Under the pieces are notes generated by a model. That model searched no databases. It had not been told where the DNA came from and saw only the letters and a list, made by a program, of their open reading frames with translations. 39,312 nt of DNA. Source: Chloroflexota bacterium. GTDB lineage: Bacteria; Chloroflexota; Anaerolineae; UBA4142. The stretch lies in contig JACRPR010000025.1 in assembly GCA_016223105.1 (NCBI GenBank), positions 1 through 39,312 of the forward strand, written 5' to 3'. A program made the translations under genes and the position numbers. Below, piece by piece: positions 1-7,345 of the stretch (position 1 is its first letter; each line of letters begins with the position of its first letter).

Positions 1-21
1 GCGTTCTTGTTTCTCGTCCAT
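1..21 (-). CDS. 5' end of an unidentified gene (partial)
   Basis: A minus-strand ATG at 21-19 is preceded by a near-perfect ribosome binding site (AGGAGG, four bases before the ATG), and the reading frame MDEKQER runs off the window edge. Only seven codons are visible, so no function can be read. The start of this kind of gene directly next to a palindromic repeat array would fit a transposase or helix-turn-helix gene, but that is a guess. Confidence 0.4.
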
Positions 22-50
22 ACTCCCTCCTTGGAGGAAGTATGGCACAT

Positions 51-128
51 GTTCACGATGTGGTGAACCTCCTTTGACCTAAAGTGTTCACGATGTGATG
101 AACTCTAGGTGTTCACGATGTGGTGAAC
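51..128. repeat. Three copies of an 18-bp palindromic repeat
   Basis: The unit GTTCACGATGTGGTGAAC occurs at 51-68 and 111-128, and a one-base variant (GTTCACGATGTGATGAAC) at 86-103. Each exact copy has perfect 6-bp inverted arms (GTTCAC/GTGAAC) around a 6-base loop. The spacers are 17 and 7 bases and unrelated, which does not suit CRISPR. The array begins where the EcoRI-type methylase homology stops, so it may mark a mobile-element end or a recombination junction. Alternatively it is an operator cluster for the gene starting at 21. Confidence 0.85.
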
Positions 129-360
129 CCTGACAGGTAGTAATCAGTTTCTTCAAACCCAATGGCTCAAAGTTGTACGAGAAATAATGGAAGAAATTGC
201 TGATACGCGGGTCATCACAATTGCAAAACACCACTTTGTTTCTAAAGTGGTCTTTATAGTGTCCAACTTCTCTTTCAATGTCGGCAAGTATTGTGTAGAA
301 CTCGTCGTTCTTTTCGTTCTTTGCTTTGTTCAAATTTTTGTTTGTCGCAATTCTTGTCAT
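88..360 (-). pseudogene. Truncated EcoRI-family adenine-specific DNA methyltransferase
   Basis: From the Met at 360 the frame reads MTRIATNKNLNKAKN, then KNDEFYT, HYKDHF, NKVVFCNCDDPRISNFF and LGLKKLITTC. These are the N-terminal hallmarks of M.EcoRI-type N6-adenine methyltransferases, including the CNCDDP/SNFF stretch. That family is about 300-330 residues long. Here recognisable homology ends near base 140 after about 75 residues, and the frame runs through the palindromic repeats to a stop at 88. The catalytic core is therefore absent and the fragment should be inactive. No convincing ribosome binding site precedes 360. It lies 63 bases downstream of the HepT remnant. Base composition is lower in GC than the main gene blocks, which suggests an acquired segment. 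Confidence 0.8.
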
Positions 361-423
361 TTTTTCTGTCCGTTTCACACTCGTTTCAATTGGCTCCCCG
401 CAATCATCATTACGGAGATCCAA

Positions 424-599
424 TTACTGCTTTTCCTTATCCGATTCCGCATCAAGCACCTGTGCGATGAATGGTCTCAACGAAGGAATCCGCGCGGTAG
501 CAGTTTCCCAAACAATCGTCGCGTCCGTTCTAAAGTACGCGTGAATCAAATCACAAGAATATCGCGCAGATAATCAAGATGCCCGCGCGCGAATTTCAT
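424..599 (-). pseudogene. HepT-like (DUF86) RNase toxin, internally deleted
   Basis: The start ATG at 599-597 overlaps the stop of the upstream nucleotidyltransferase in an ATGA arrangement, as is usual for MNT/HepT pairs. The first 15 codons (MKFARGHLDYLRDIL) match a HepT N-terminus, then a stop follows at 548-546. In another frame the HepT C-terminus resumes as LIHAYFRTD, IVWETATARIPSLR, and ends at a TAA at 426-424. About 60 central residues expected in the family (normally about 110-120 residues) are missing between the two parts, and the Arg of the R-x(4-6)-H RNase motif is not evident. This is a deletion derivative and is unlikely to be toxic. What is seen is the two homologous ends and the frame change; the family assignment comes from memory of the motif. 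Confidence 0.7.
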
Positions 600-918
600 A
601 CGCACACCACCTCGCGCAAAATTCGCGCGCCAATTTCGCCTTTGAGCGCGCGCCGCGGCACCAGGTCAACCTTGACGCCCAATTGTTTGGCGAGATACTC
701 TTCCAAATCCATAAACTTAACAGATCGGGCGGCTGTTCAAATTCAACCAGGATATCGAGATCGCTACGGCGTGATTGTTCATTGCGAACGTACGATCCAA
801 ATATGCCGAGCGACTTGACCTGGAATCGCTCCGCCAATTCAGGCATACGTTTTTTTAGAACCGTCATCGAACGGCGCAATGTCATTGGCTTGCGTCGTTT
901 TTCATTCGACTTGTCCAT
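596..918 (-). pseudogene. MntA-like nucleotidyltransferase antitoxin, frameshifted
   Basis: The minimal nucleotidyltransferase signature GS-x10-DxD is intact (GSYVRNEQSRRSDLD), followed by ILVEFEQPPDLL. In MNT/HepT modules this enzyme AMPylates the HepT toxin and neutralises it. After PPDLLS the open frame becomes nonsense and stops at 574. Moving one base near 720 restores MDLEEYLAKQLGVKVDLVP and LKGEIGARILREVVCV, ending at 598-596 and overlapping the HepT start. A single base is therefore missing in a short T run of the coding strand (ttaagtttatgg). The start at 918 is supported by AAAGG about six bases upstream, just after the antitoxin stop at 927. The break could be genuine decay, consistent with the deleted HepT partner, or a sequencing indel. 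Confidence 0.75.
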
Positions 919-926
919 AACAACCT

Positions 927-1154
927 TTAGCGCGCGACGGTCCGCCGTCCCTCATGAACGAATTGGACAATTTCCGCCGCGCCCAAATTCAAATCTATGC
1001 CTTTCACATCCAACGCCGATTTGGTTTTGCGTTCGGGGCGAATCACAAAAACCTGCCCGCGTTTATTTTTAACGCGCAACTGTCCCAACCTGGCGGCTCG
1101 TTCAAGAACCGCGTCAAGCGTTGGACGCGCGCGTGTGCGAGTTCGAATGGTCAT
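927..1154 (-). CDS. Small antitoxin of a PIN-domain toxin (Phd/YefM-like)
   Basis: This is a 75-residue basic protein (MTIRTRTRARPTLDAVLERAARLG, then RVKNKRGQVFVIRPE). It resembles small Phd/YefM-type antitoxins, which bind their own promoter and mask the partner RNase. The Met at 1154 is chosen over longer starts because it gives an ATGA overlap with the stop of the PIN toxin gene, implying translational coupling. The order is toxin then antitoxin, the reverse of most vapBC pairs. The family call is weak because the protein is short; the position beside a PIN gene is the stronger argument. Confidence 0.65.
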   Translation of the reverse strand: MTIRTRTRARPTLDAVLERAARLGQLRVKNKRGQVFVIRPERKTKSALDVKGIDLNLGAAEIVQFVHEGRRTVAR

Positions 1155-1549
1155 TGGGAAACCTCCATAACCCGAATACGTTTTTGCCGCGCATGTGCCA
1201 GTAATACACGATCCAATGAAATCAACGGGCTGGCGAATTTGATCGCGCACTGAAGCAGATAGGCATCATACGCGTAAATTCCCAACTCGTCCGCAATCTT
1301 GAGCGATTCCCGAATATCAACGTCAACAAAATTGATCGGGATACTTGTGTAGATCTCAATTGCCTTTTGCGCCTGTGCAAGTGTTATCCGTTTTCGCTTG
1401 AACATCGCCGAAAACGCATTGCCAATTTCCCAATGAATCGAATTAGGCGCGATCAAATCCGCGCCTTGCGTCATACGAATCAACGCGTCTTTCTCGGATT
1501 CATTTGCAACCACCGCCACCATAACTGACGCATCTACAACGATATTCAT
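1151..1549 (-). CDS. PIN-domain ribonuclease toxin (VapC-like)
   Basis: A 132-residue protein with the PIN layout: an acidic residue in the first strand (MNIVVDAS, Asp6), a conserved Glu in HWEIGNAF, Asp in YAYDAYLL, and a final Asp in PLISLDRVL. These four acidic positions bind Mg2+ for RNA cleavage in VapC toxins. The ribosome binding site (TTTAGGA, about six bases before the ATG) overlaps the sucC stop codon, so the toxin is probably co-transcribed with sucC. The antitoxin follows with a 4-base overlap. All expected catalytic residues are present, so the toxin looks intact. Confidence 0.85.
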   Translation of the reverse strand: MNIVVDASVMVAVVANESEKDALIRMTQGADLIAPNSIHWEIGNAFSAMFKRKRITLAQAQKAIEIYTSIPINFVDVDIRESLKIADELGIYAYDAYLLQCAIKFASPLISLDRVLLAHARQKRIRVMEVSQ

Positions 1550-1558
1550 AAGTTGATC

Positions 1559-2698
1559 CTAAACTTGCCCCCGCGCCGCCGCAACCGCTTTCTGCGCGCC
1601 CTCTTCGAGCGTCTCCGCCGTCAGCATATTCGCGTTCGCGAGAATCTTGCGCCCCTCTTCCGCGTTCGTCCCGACGATGCGCGCGACCATCGGCACATTC
1701 GTTTTGACGCCCTTTAACCCTTCGACGATCCCGCGCGCAACTTCATCACCGCGCGTAATGCCGCCGAAAATGTTGAACAGCACCGCTTTCACATTCGGGT
1801 CCGACAAAATAATTTCGAGCGCGATCTTCACCTTGTCCGCTTTTGCGCCGCCGCCAATGTCGAGAAAATTCGCCGGCTCGCCGCCGTAAAATTTGATCAC
1901 GTCCATCGTCGCCATCGCGAGCCCCGCGCCGTTCACCATACAACCGATGTTGCCGTCGAGTTTCACGTACGACAAACCGGCTTTGCGCGCTTGTTGTTCT
2001 TCGGACGATTCCTCATCCACGTCGCGCAATTGTTCGAGATCGAGATGCCGATACAACGCGTTATCATCCAAAACGATTTTGCCGTCTGCCGCGATCAACT
2101 TGCCTTCGCCAGTAACGACGAGCGGATTAATTTCGGCGAGCGACGCGTCCACATCCACGAACGCGCGATACAAACCGGTCGCGATCGCGGTAAACTCGCG
2201 CACGTTCGCTTTATCAATCCCGATCGCGAATGCGAGTTCGCGCGCCTGGTAATCTTGCAAGCCAAACGCGGGATCGATCGCGACGCGAATAATTTTTTCC
2301 GGTGACACGCGCGCGACCTCTTCGATCTCGACGCCGCCCGCCGCCGAACCCATCATCGTCGCGCGGCGCGTCGCGCGATCCACGACGACGCCGAGATAAA
2401 TTTCGCGCGCGATGTTGATCGCCTCGTCCACCAACACTTTGCGAACCGGCAACCCCTTGATCGTCATTCCTAAAATTTGATCCGCGATGGTCTCCGCGTC
2501 ATCCGGCGTCGCCGCGACCTTGATGCCGCCGGCTTTGCCGCGTCCGCCAACCAACACCTGGGATTTGATCACCACTTTTTTGCCGAGTTGCGATGCGACC
2601 TGGCGCGCGGCTTCGGCGTTCTCTGCGATCGTGCCTTTTGGAATCGGGATGCCGTACTTTGCAAAAATTGCTTTGGATTGATACTCGTGTAGTTTCAC
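1559..2698 (-). CDS. sucC: Succinate-CoA ligase, beta subunit
   Basis: This 379-residue protein matches SucC along its whole length. It starts MKLHEYQSK, has the ATP-grasp region ([19 protein letters not shown] near residues 40-60), a conserved DFAxE-like loop ([10 protein letters not shown]), and the C-terminal ligase segment with [19 protein letters not shown] and [14 protein letters not shown]. With SucD it converts succinyl-CoA, ADP and phosphate to succinate, CoA and ATP in the TCA cycle. The family is usually encoded as sucC-sucD, but here the next gene is a PIN toxin, so sucD must lie elsewhere. A GGGGG-type ribosome binding site precedes the ATG. A candidate promoter lies at 2780-2807. 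Confidence 0.97.
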   Translation of the reverse strand: MKLHEYQSKAIFAKYGIPIPKGTIAENAEAARQVASQLGKKVVIKSQVLVGGRGKAGGIKVAATPDDAETIADQILGMTIKGLPVRKVLVDEAINIAREIYLGVVVDRATRRATMMGSAAGGVEIEEVARVSPEKIIRVAIDPAFGLQDYQARELAFAIGIDKANVREFTAIATGLYRAFVDVDASLAEINPLVVTGEGKLIAADGKIVLDDNALYRHLDLEQLRDVDEESSEEQQARKAGLSYVKLDGNIGCMVNGAGLAMATMDVIKFYGGEPANFLDIGGGAKADKVKIALEIILSDPNVKAVLFNIFGGITRGDEVARGIVEGLKGVKTNVPMVARIVGTNAEEGRKILANANMLTAETLEEGAQKAVAAARGQV

Positions 2699-2779
2699 GT
2701 TGCCCCCTGGAAGAATTTCAGATTGCGGATTTCAAATTTCAAATTTACATTCGCGTAATTCGCGGATGAACTCGCTTGC

Positions 2780-2807
2780 ATTATAATCGCGTTCTTGAAA
2801 AAAACAA
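2780..2807 (-). promoter_or_regulatory. Candidate sigma70-type promoter of sucC
   Basis: On the minus strand TTGTTT (2807-2802) and a perfect TATAAT (2785-2780) are separated by 16 bases, about 80 bases upstream of the sucC start. The -35 element is part of the T tract of the preceding terminator. The leader between promoter and gene includes an AT-rich stretch with two CAAATTT copies. The call rests on consensus only. Confidence 0.5.
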
Positions 2808-2837
2808 GATGCGTGATGAGGACATTCATCACGCATC
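2795..2837 (-). terminator. Intrinsic terminator built from a GTGATGC-type repeat
   Basis: A perfect 12-bp stem (GATGCGTGATGA at 2808-2819 with TCATCACGCATC at 2826-2837) and a 6-base loop are followed on the minus strand by TTGTTTTTTTC. This is a standard Rho-independent terminator for the flippase-like gene ending at 2836. The stem is made of the GCGTGAT repeat seen elsewhere inside genes, and it also supplies the last codons and the TGA of that gene. Confidence 0.75.
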
Positions 2838-3852
2838 ACGCATCACTCGCCGATTCTTCATCGCTCGTCGCGAGTTTCATTCCTTCGCGCCAGATGAAGA
2901 ATAGCCCCAGCCCGGTAATCATCAAGTACTGAATCGCGTGCGTGCCGAGCGCGATGCTCGCCGCGGTTGTTTCGTCCACACGCAATGCGCCGAGCGCGAA
3001 AATTCCGGCGGCTTCGTACGGACCCAAACCGCCCGGCGCGGCGGGAATCATCACGCCGAAATTGATCATCACCATCGTCATCACCGAGGCAACCGCGCGC
3101 AGTGGCGCGTCCGCAATCGCATCGAACGCGATCAACATCAAAAAGTACGTTGCCGATTCGAGCGTCCAAATCGCGATAGAGAAAAACGCAATCGCCGCGA
3201 TGTCGCTCGCGGATTTCAACGCGTGCAAGCCGGTTACAAACGAGCCGAGCATTTTTTCGATCCGCGCCGCGAAACGATGCGGCATCAAGCGCGTAATTTT
3301 TTTCAAAAGCGCGCGCGCGAGCGATTCGCGCACGAGCAGGAAAATCAAACCGATCAGCGCGATGCCAAAGAGCGCGGTCATCGCGACGACAATTGCTTCC
3401 GCGAGCGGCGGCAAATCGAGACCGAGTCGCTCGAAGGACGCGAGCGCAATCAGTAAAAATCCAATCAGCGTGAGACCGTCCACGACGCGTTCGACGATCA
3501 CGGTCGCAAGGCACAACGTGCGCGATATGCCTTCGCGTTGACCGAGCCAGTACGCGCGCGCGACTTCGCCGGGGCGCGCGGGCAACAAATTGTTAAACCC
3601 AAAGCCGACGATCAAAATCGGAAACAAACGGCGGAGGGAAATCGGTTTGGTCGGCGCGAGAAATTTTTGCCAACGCGCGGCGCGCAAAAGATAACCGCAC
3701 AACATCGCGAGCGCGGCGGCAAACACGAAACGATAATCCGCCGTCGCGAACGTGAGCGCGAGTTTTGGAAAATCAACCGGCGCGAGCGCGAGCCAGAGGA
3801 ACAGCGCGGTGATCGCAATGCTGAGGATAAATGTAATTACGCGGCGAGTGTT
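2836..3852 (-). CDS. TIGR00374/PF03706 flippase-like membrane protein
   Basis: About 338 residues with roughly eight hydrophobic segments and the family signature NNLLPARPGEVARAYWLG followed by TVIVERVVDGLTL. C-terminally there are GGLGPYEAAGIF and a final helix near IQYLMITGLGLFFIW. Relatives include the membrane part of lysyl-phosphatidylglycerol synthases and presumed lipid-linked-sugar flippases. An in-frame ATG exists at 3939, but its first 28 codons are only the translated palindromic repeat at 3867-3938, so the TTG at 3852 is preferred; no strong ribosome binding site decides this. The gene follows the NHL-containing GT-C gene and probably belongs to its operon. A role in presenting lipid-linked sugars to the neighbouring GT-C enzymes is inferred. 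Confidence 0.85.
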   Translation of the reverse strand, partial: NTRRVITFILSIAITALFLWLALAPVDFPKLALTFATADYRFVFAAALAMLCGYLLRAARWQKFLAPTKPISLRRLFPILIVGFGFNNLLPARPGEVARAYWLGQREGISRTLCLATVIVERVVDGLTLIGFLLIALASFERLGLDLPPLAEAIVVAMTALFGIALIGLIFLLVRESLARALLKKITRLMPHRFAARIEKMLGSFVTGLHALKSASDIAAIAFFSIAIWTLESATYFLMLIAFDAIADAPLRAVASVMTMVMINFGVMIPAAPGGLGPYEAAGIFALGALRVDETTAASIALGTHAIQYLMITGLGLFFIWREGMKLATSDEESASDA

Positions 3853-3866
3853 CAAAAGATTTGGTC

Positions 3867-3938
3867 TGTCATTGCGAGCGAAGCGAAGCAATCTCCACAC
3901 AACGCGTCGGGGATTGCTTCGCTTCGCTCGCAATGACA
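3867..3938. repeat. Perfect 27-bp inverted repeat (TGTCATTGCGAG type)
   Basis: The arms at 3867-3893 and 3912-3938 are exact reverse complements, begin TGTCATTGCGAGCGAAGC, and surround an 18-base loop. It resembles a dispersed palindrome family found between genes in many bacterial genomes. It lies exactly between the stop of the NHL GT-C gene (3944) and the likely start of the flippase-like gene, and it is open in the latter frame (MSLRAKRSN, LLRFARND). It may act as a transcript hairpin. Confidence 0.95.
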
Positions 3939-3943
3939 CTGCG

Positions 3944-6769
3944 TTACGGTTTGCTGAAAATCAAAATGCGGTGATTGCCGGAATCAGCAATGTACAAATT
4001 GCCTTGCGCGTCGAACGCCATCCCGGTCGGCAAGTTGAACGACGCGAGATCAACCCCGCGCGCGCCAAAGACCGCGAGCAATTTTCCATCGTTCGAGAAT
4101 TTGATCACGCGCGCACCTTCGGGATCGGTCGCGAACACATTGCCGTCGGAATCCACCGCGAGGTACGGTTTGTTCACAACGGTTTGACTATCCCACGCTT
4201 CGACGCTCCACTGCATCACGAAATTAAAATCCGCGTCGAATTTTTGGATGCGTTGATTCCAGGTATCCGCGACGAAAATATTGCCGCGGTGATCAATCGC
4301 GATACCGACCTGCTCCAAAAATTGTCCGGTGCCTGCTCCGACGCCGCCGTACTGACCAAGCGGTTCGCCAGTCGCGGAAAATTTGGTGATGCGTTTGTTG
4401 CCGGTGTCAGACACGTACACATTGTTCTGCGCGTCCACCGCAATCGTGCGCGGACCGTAGAGCAAAAGCGGACTGCCGAGCGCGACGCCGCGCGTGTCGC
4501 CGTTCGTGCCCCACATCGTGACAAATTTTCCGGTCGCATCGAATTTTTGAACACGATGATTCCAGGTATCGCTCACGTAAACATTCCCGGCTTTGTCCAC
4601 CCCGATACCCCAGGGTTGATTGAACGTACTCGGCGGCGAATTCGGAACACCTTCGGGACTCTTCGATCCCCACATCAGCAAAAATTTTCCGGTCGCATCG
4701 AATTTTTGAATGCGGTGATTGTCAGAATCGGCGACGTACACATTGCCCTGCGCGTCAATCGCAATCGCGCGCGGGTACTCGAATTGTCCGTTGCCCTTAC
4801 CCGGCATTCCCAGCAGGCGCGTCGCGTCGAGTCGCACAAATTTTTTCTCGTACTCGCTTTCGGGCGCGGGTTGTTGCGGCGCGGTGCCGCCGTAATTCCA
4901 CAACATCGTCGCGACATCTTTGCGAACGTAAAACGAAAAGAGATGCACGTATGGCCACGACGATTGGTTCTCTTTGTATTGATGGTGAAACCAGGTATTG
5001 AACAGGTCGAGCCGTTGTTGCGGATCGCGGAAATAATTCAGCACGCGCTCTAACGACAAATCCTTGTACCCTTCGAGGGGCCACCAGATCAATTTGTATT
5101 GGCGTTTGAGGTATTTGTTGCCGAGCCAGGGTTTGACCGCTTCTTCATTTTTCGATCCGACGATCACGACCGGTGCGTCGAACGGCGCGTTTGGATTCGC
5201 GCCATAGTATTGCGCGTTGCGATAATTTCGCAGATACCACACAAAGGGCCATGACGAATCATCGTCATACGCGACCTTGATGTTGCCGTTGTCGCACGGA
5301 ATCGTTTGCGCGCGCCCTGCGGCGGTTTGCGCGCACAAACGCCGCGACAAATCTTCGATCTCGCGCATCACGGTAACATTATCGTGCGATCCTTGCGCGT
5401 AAATGATCGTCTCGGCGGCATTGTCCGGTTGCATATACACCGCCATCCACGCAAAGCGAAGCGTGAGCGCGGTCAGCCCCAGCACGGCGACGACCGCGCT
5501 GATGCGCGCGATCTCGCGCCCGGTGAATCGCCGCGCGATCAGAAACAACGCCGGCGCGATAAATCCAAGCAAGAGAATGAACGCGACGATAAATCCGTTC
5601 GAAGCGGAAAGTTGTTCGAGCGCTTGCCCCTGGAACGGTTGCATCGTCAGCATCATCCCAAACATCGCAAGCGCGAGTGGAATGAGCAACGCGATCCAGA
5701 CCGCACCGCGCGCGAACAGATCGCGCCAATCGGCGTCGAGCAATTTTTCCAAGATCCAACCGGAGACGAACGCGAGCGGAATCGTCAAGTGCATCGTGAG
5801 CCAGGGCATTTTTTCGCCCGCCCAACTGAAAATGATCATCGCGCCGATTGCCCACACGAAGAGAAATGTTGGGAACGCGCTTTCCGGTTTTGTCGAATCG
5901 TACGTCGCGAAAAACGCGAGCAAGACCAACAGCGCGATGAACGCGATGACAAGTTGCTCGACGATGCCGGGAAATGCTTCGAGGAATAACGGACGCACCG
6001 CGACATAGTAGAAAATGATCCAGAGAATCCAACCCAGGATCGCGGCGAGCCGCGCCGGACGATACCGATACCAGTACCAGATCATTCCCGCGACGCCAAC
6101 GATGTACGGCAACAATTCGTACATCGGCATCGTTACAAGCAAATAATAGTACGCGGGTTGACCGCCGCGCTGAACCGATTGCTGGGACAACCAATACCCG
6201 AGCGAGCCGAGCAAGCCGGTAAAAAATCCGCCGCCGTTCGTAAAGAAGGTCGTGAAGAAAACGACAAAGAGGGGCCAAAACAACATCGCGCCGACAAGCC
6301 ACACGCGCGCGTTCCACCACAAGCCGAGCAACGCAGAGAGCGCGATCATTCCAACCGTCAGCGCGATCACGCGCAAGGCAACATCCGGTTGCGCTTGCGT
6401 GATCGCAACAATCGTGTTGAGATCGCTGAACGCGTTGACGGTGAGAAATTCCGCGTTGAATAATTTAAGCCACACCGGGTTGAGCGCGTAAATGATCGCG
6501 GGCGTGAGCAGGGGAATCGAAAATGTGCCGAACACCATCGCGAGATCGAAACTGGGAATCGCGCGCCAGGAATCGTCGTACGTTTTGCCGGTAAGCGAAC
6601 GCAACGCGCTGTACGCGGCGATCAATCCAAAAAATGGAATGCCCAAAATCGCGGCGAACAACGCGGTGAGCGCATCGCCCCAGGGCACGCGCGGGCTCAA
6701 GTACTCGAATGTGAAATGCGCGCACAAAAAGATCGCAAAGATCGCGACGAAGATGAACGTCGTCTCCAT
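3944..6769 (-). CDS. TIGR03663-type GT-C membrane protein, C-terminal part with NHL repeats
   Basis: This open frame of 941 codons is the larger part of a gene interrupted by an in-frame TAA at 6808-6806. It carries about ten transmembrane segments up to roughly residue 470, a soluble region with WPFVWYLRNYRNAQYYG, and then six NHL beta-propeller repeats from about residue 660 to the end. Each repeat shows the pattern GNVYVADSDNHRIQKFD or close variants and is preceded by a P-x-G/A-I-A-V/I-D strand. TIGR03663 proteins are linked to Agl23-like glycosylation functions in archaea and Chloroflexi; the extracellular propeller may bind a target protein or sugar. The ATG at 6769 has no ribosome binding site, so independent translation is doubtful. 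The intended product with the upstream part is about 1127 residues. Confidence 0.85.
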   Translation of the reverse strand: METTFIFVAIFAIFLCAHFTFEYLSPRVPWGDALTALFAAILGIPFFGLIAAYSALRSLTGKTYDDSWRAIPSFDLAMVFGTFSIPLLTPAIIYALNPVWLKLFNAEFLTVNAFSDLNTIVAITQAQPDVALRVIALTVGMIALSALLGLWWNARVWLVGAMLFWPLFVVFFTTFFTNGGGFFTGLLGSLGYWLSQQSVQRGGQPAYYYLLVTMPMYELLPYIVGVAGMIWYWYRYRPARLAAILGWILWIIFYYVAVRPLFLEAFPGIVEQLVIAFIALLVLLAFFATYDSTKPESAFPTFLFVWAIGAMIIFSWAGEKMPWLTMHLTIPLAFVSGWILEKLLDADWRDLFARGAVWIALLIPLALAMFGMMLTMQPFQGQALEQLSASNGFIVAFILLLGFIAPALFLIARRFTGREIARISAVVAVLGLTALTLRFAWMAVYMQPDNAAETIIYAQGSHDNVTVMREIEDLSRRLCAQTAAGRAQTIPCDNGNIKVAYDDDSSWPFVWYLRNYRNAQYYGANPNAPFDAPVVIVGSKNEEAVKPWLGNKYLKRQYKLIWWPLEGYKDLSLERVLNYFRDPQQRLDLFNTWFHHQYKENQSSWPYVHLFSFYVRKDVATMLWNYGGTAPQQPAPESEYEKKFVRLDATRLLGMPGKGNGQFEYPRAIAIDAQGNVYVADSDNHRIQKFDATGKFLLMWGSKSPEGVPNSPPSTFNQPWGIGVDKAGNVYVSDTWNHRVQKFDATGKFVTMWGTNGDTRGVALGSPLLLYGPRTIAVDAQNNVYVSDTGNKRITKFSATGEPLGQYGGVGAGTGQFLEQVGIAIDHRGNIFVADTWNQRIQKFDADFNFVMQWSVEAWDSQTVVNKPYLAVDSDGNVFATDPEGARVIKFSNDGKLLAVFGARGVDLASFNLPTGMAFDAQGNLYIADSGNHRILIFSKP

Positions 6770-6805
6770 CGCGGTAAACGCTAACGCGAGAAATGCCGCA
6801 GACGC

Positions 6806-7327
6806 TTACAGCCAACGGTCCTGGCGTTCGTCGAAATACTTGAAAATCGCGAGCGCCATCAACACGACAAACAGTTCGACGTACACATCGTGCCGGTTGA
6901 ATCGCGAATAGTACATCACCGCCGGTGAGATCAACAACATCGCGGCGGTAACGAGCGCGCCTTTGCGTCCCAGCCATTTGCGAAAAAAGAACGGCAGAAT
7001 AACCAGGATGATTCCAAACGTTGTGTTTGGTAAACGCGCGGAAAAATCATTATCGCCCAACAGGAAAAAGACGAACGCGGTCGCGTGATACAACAACGGC
7101 CCGTGGTAAATCGGATTGTGTTGATAGCCGCGCCCGGTGTAGAGATTCCACGACCAATCGGTGTGAATCGCTTCGTCGTGATTCCACGCGCGGTACGACA
7201 AATCCCACACGCGCGTCAAAACCGCCGCGGCAATGATGACGATCAAAAGCGCGCGCTCCCAATCGAGTTTCAGCCACGCGGACACGGGCGTATCGAGAAA
7301 TGATTTGCGTTCGTTTTCAACCTGCAT
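6806..7327 (-). CDS. TIGR03663-type GT-C membrane protein, N-terminal part before an in-frame stop
   Basis: This part encodes the first 173 residues: a helix, then the GT-C acidic loop WNHDEAIHTDW, then YHGPLLYH and the hydrophobic segments FGIILVILPFFF and GALVTAAMLLISPAVMYYSRF. It ends DERQDRWL, TAA. The same frame continues past the stop as ASAAFLALAFTAMETTFIF. In relatives a Tyr commonly follows RWL, so one base change (TAC or TAT to TAA) explains the break. Start 7327 is chosen because GGAG lies six bases upstream. It follows the paralogous gene ending at 7346 closely. As it stands the fragment holds the putative catalytic Asp-Glu but lacks most of the membrane core and would not be functional alone. 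Confidence 0.8.
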   Translation of the reverse strand: MQVENERKSFLDTPVSAWLKLDWERALLIVIIAAAVLTRVWDLSYRAWNHDEAIHTDWSWNLYTGRGYQHNPIYHGPLLYHATAFVFFLLGDNDFSARLPNTTFGIILVILPFFFRKWLGRKGALVTAAMLLISPAVMYYSRFNRHDVYVELFVVLMALAIFKYFDERQDRWL

Positions 7328-7345
7328 AATGACTCCAGAAAACAA

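Noticed and set aside
51..128. CRISPR array
   Set aside because: Only three short units, one imperfect, with spacers of 17 and 7 bases; no cas genes.
3752..5053. Long open frame on the plus strand (433 codons)
   Set aside because: It lies opposite the NHL and flippase-like genes, whose protein motifs are clear; GC-rich codons leave the opposite strand open. No family features.
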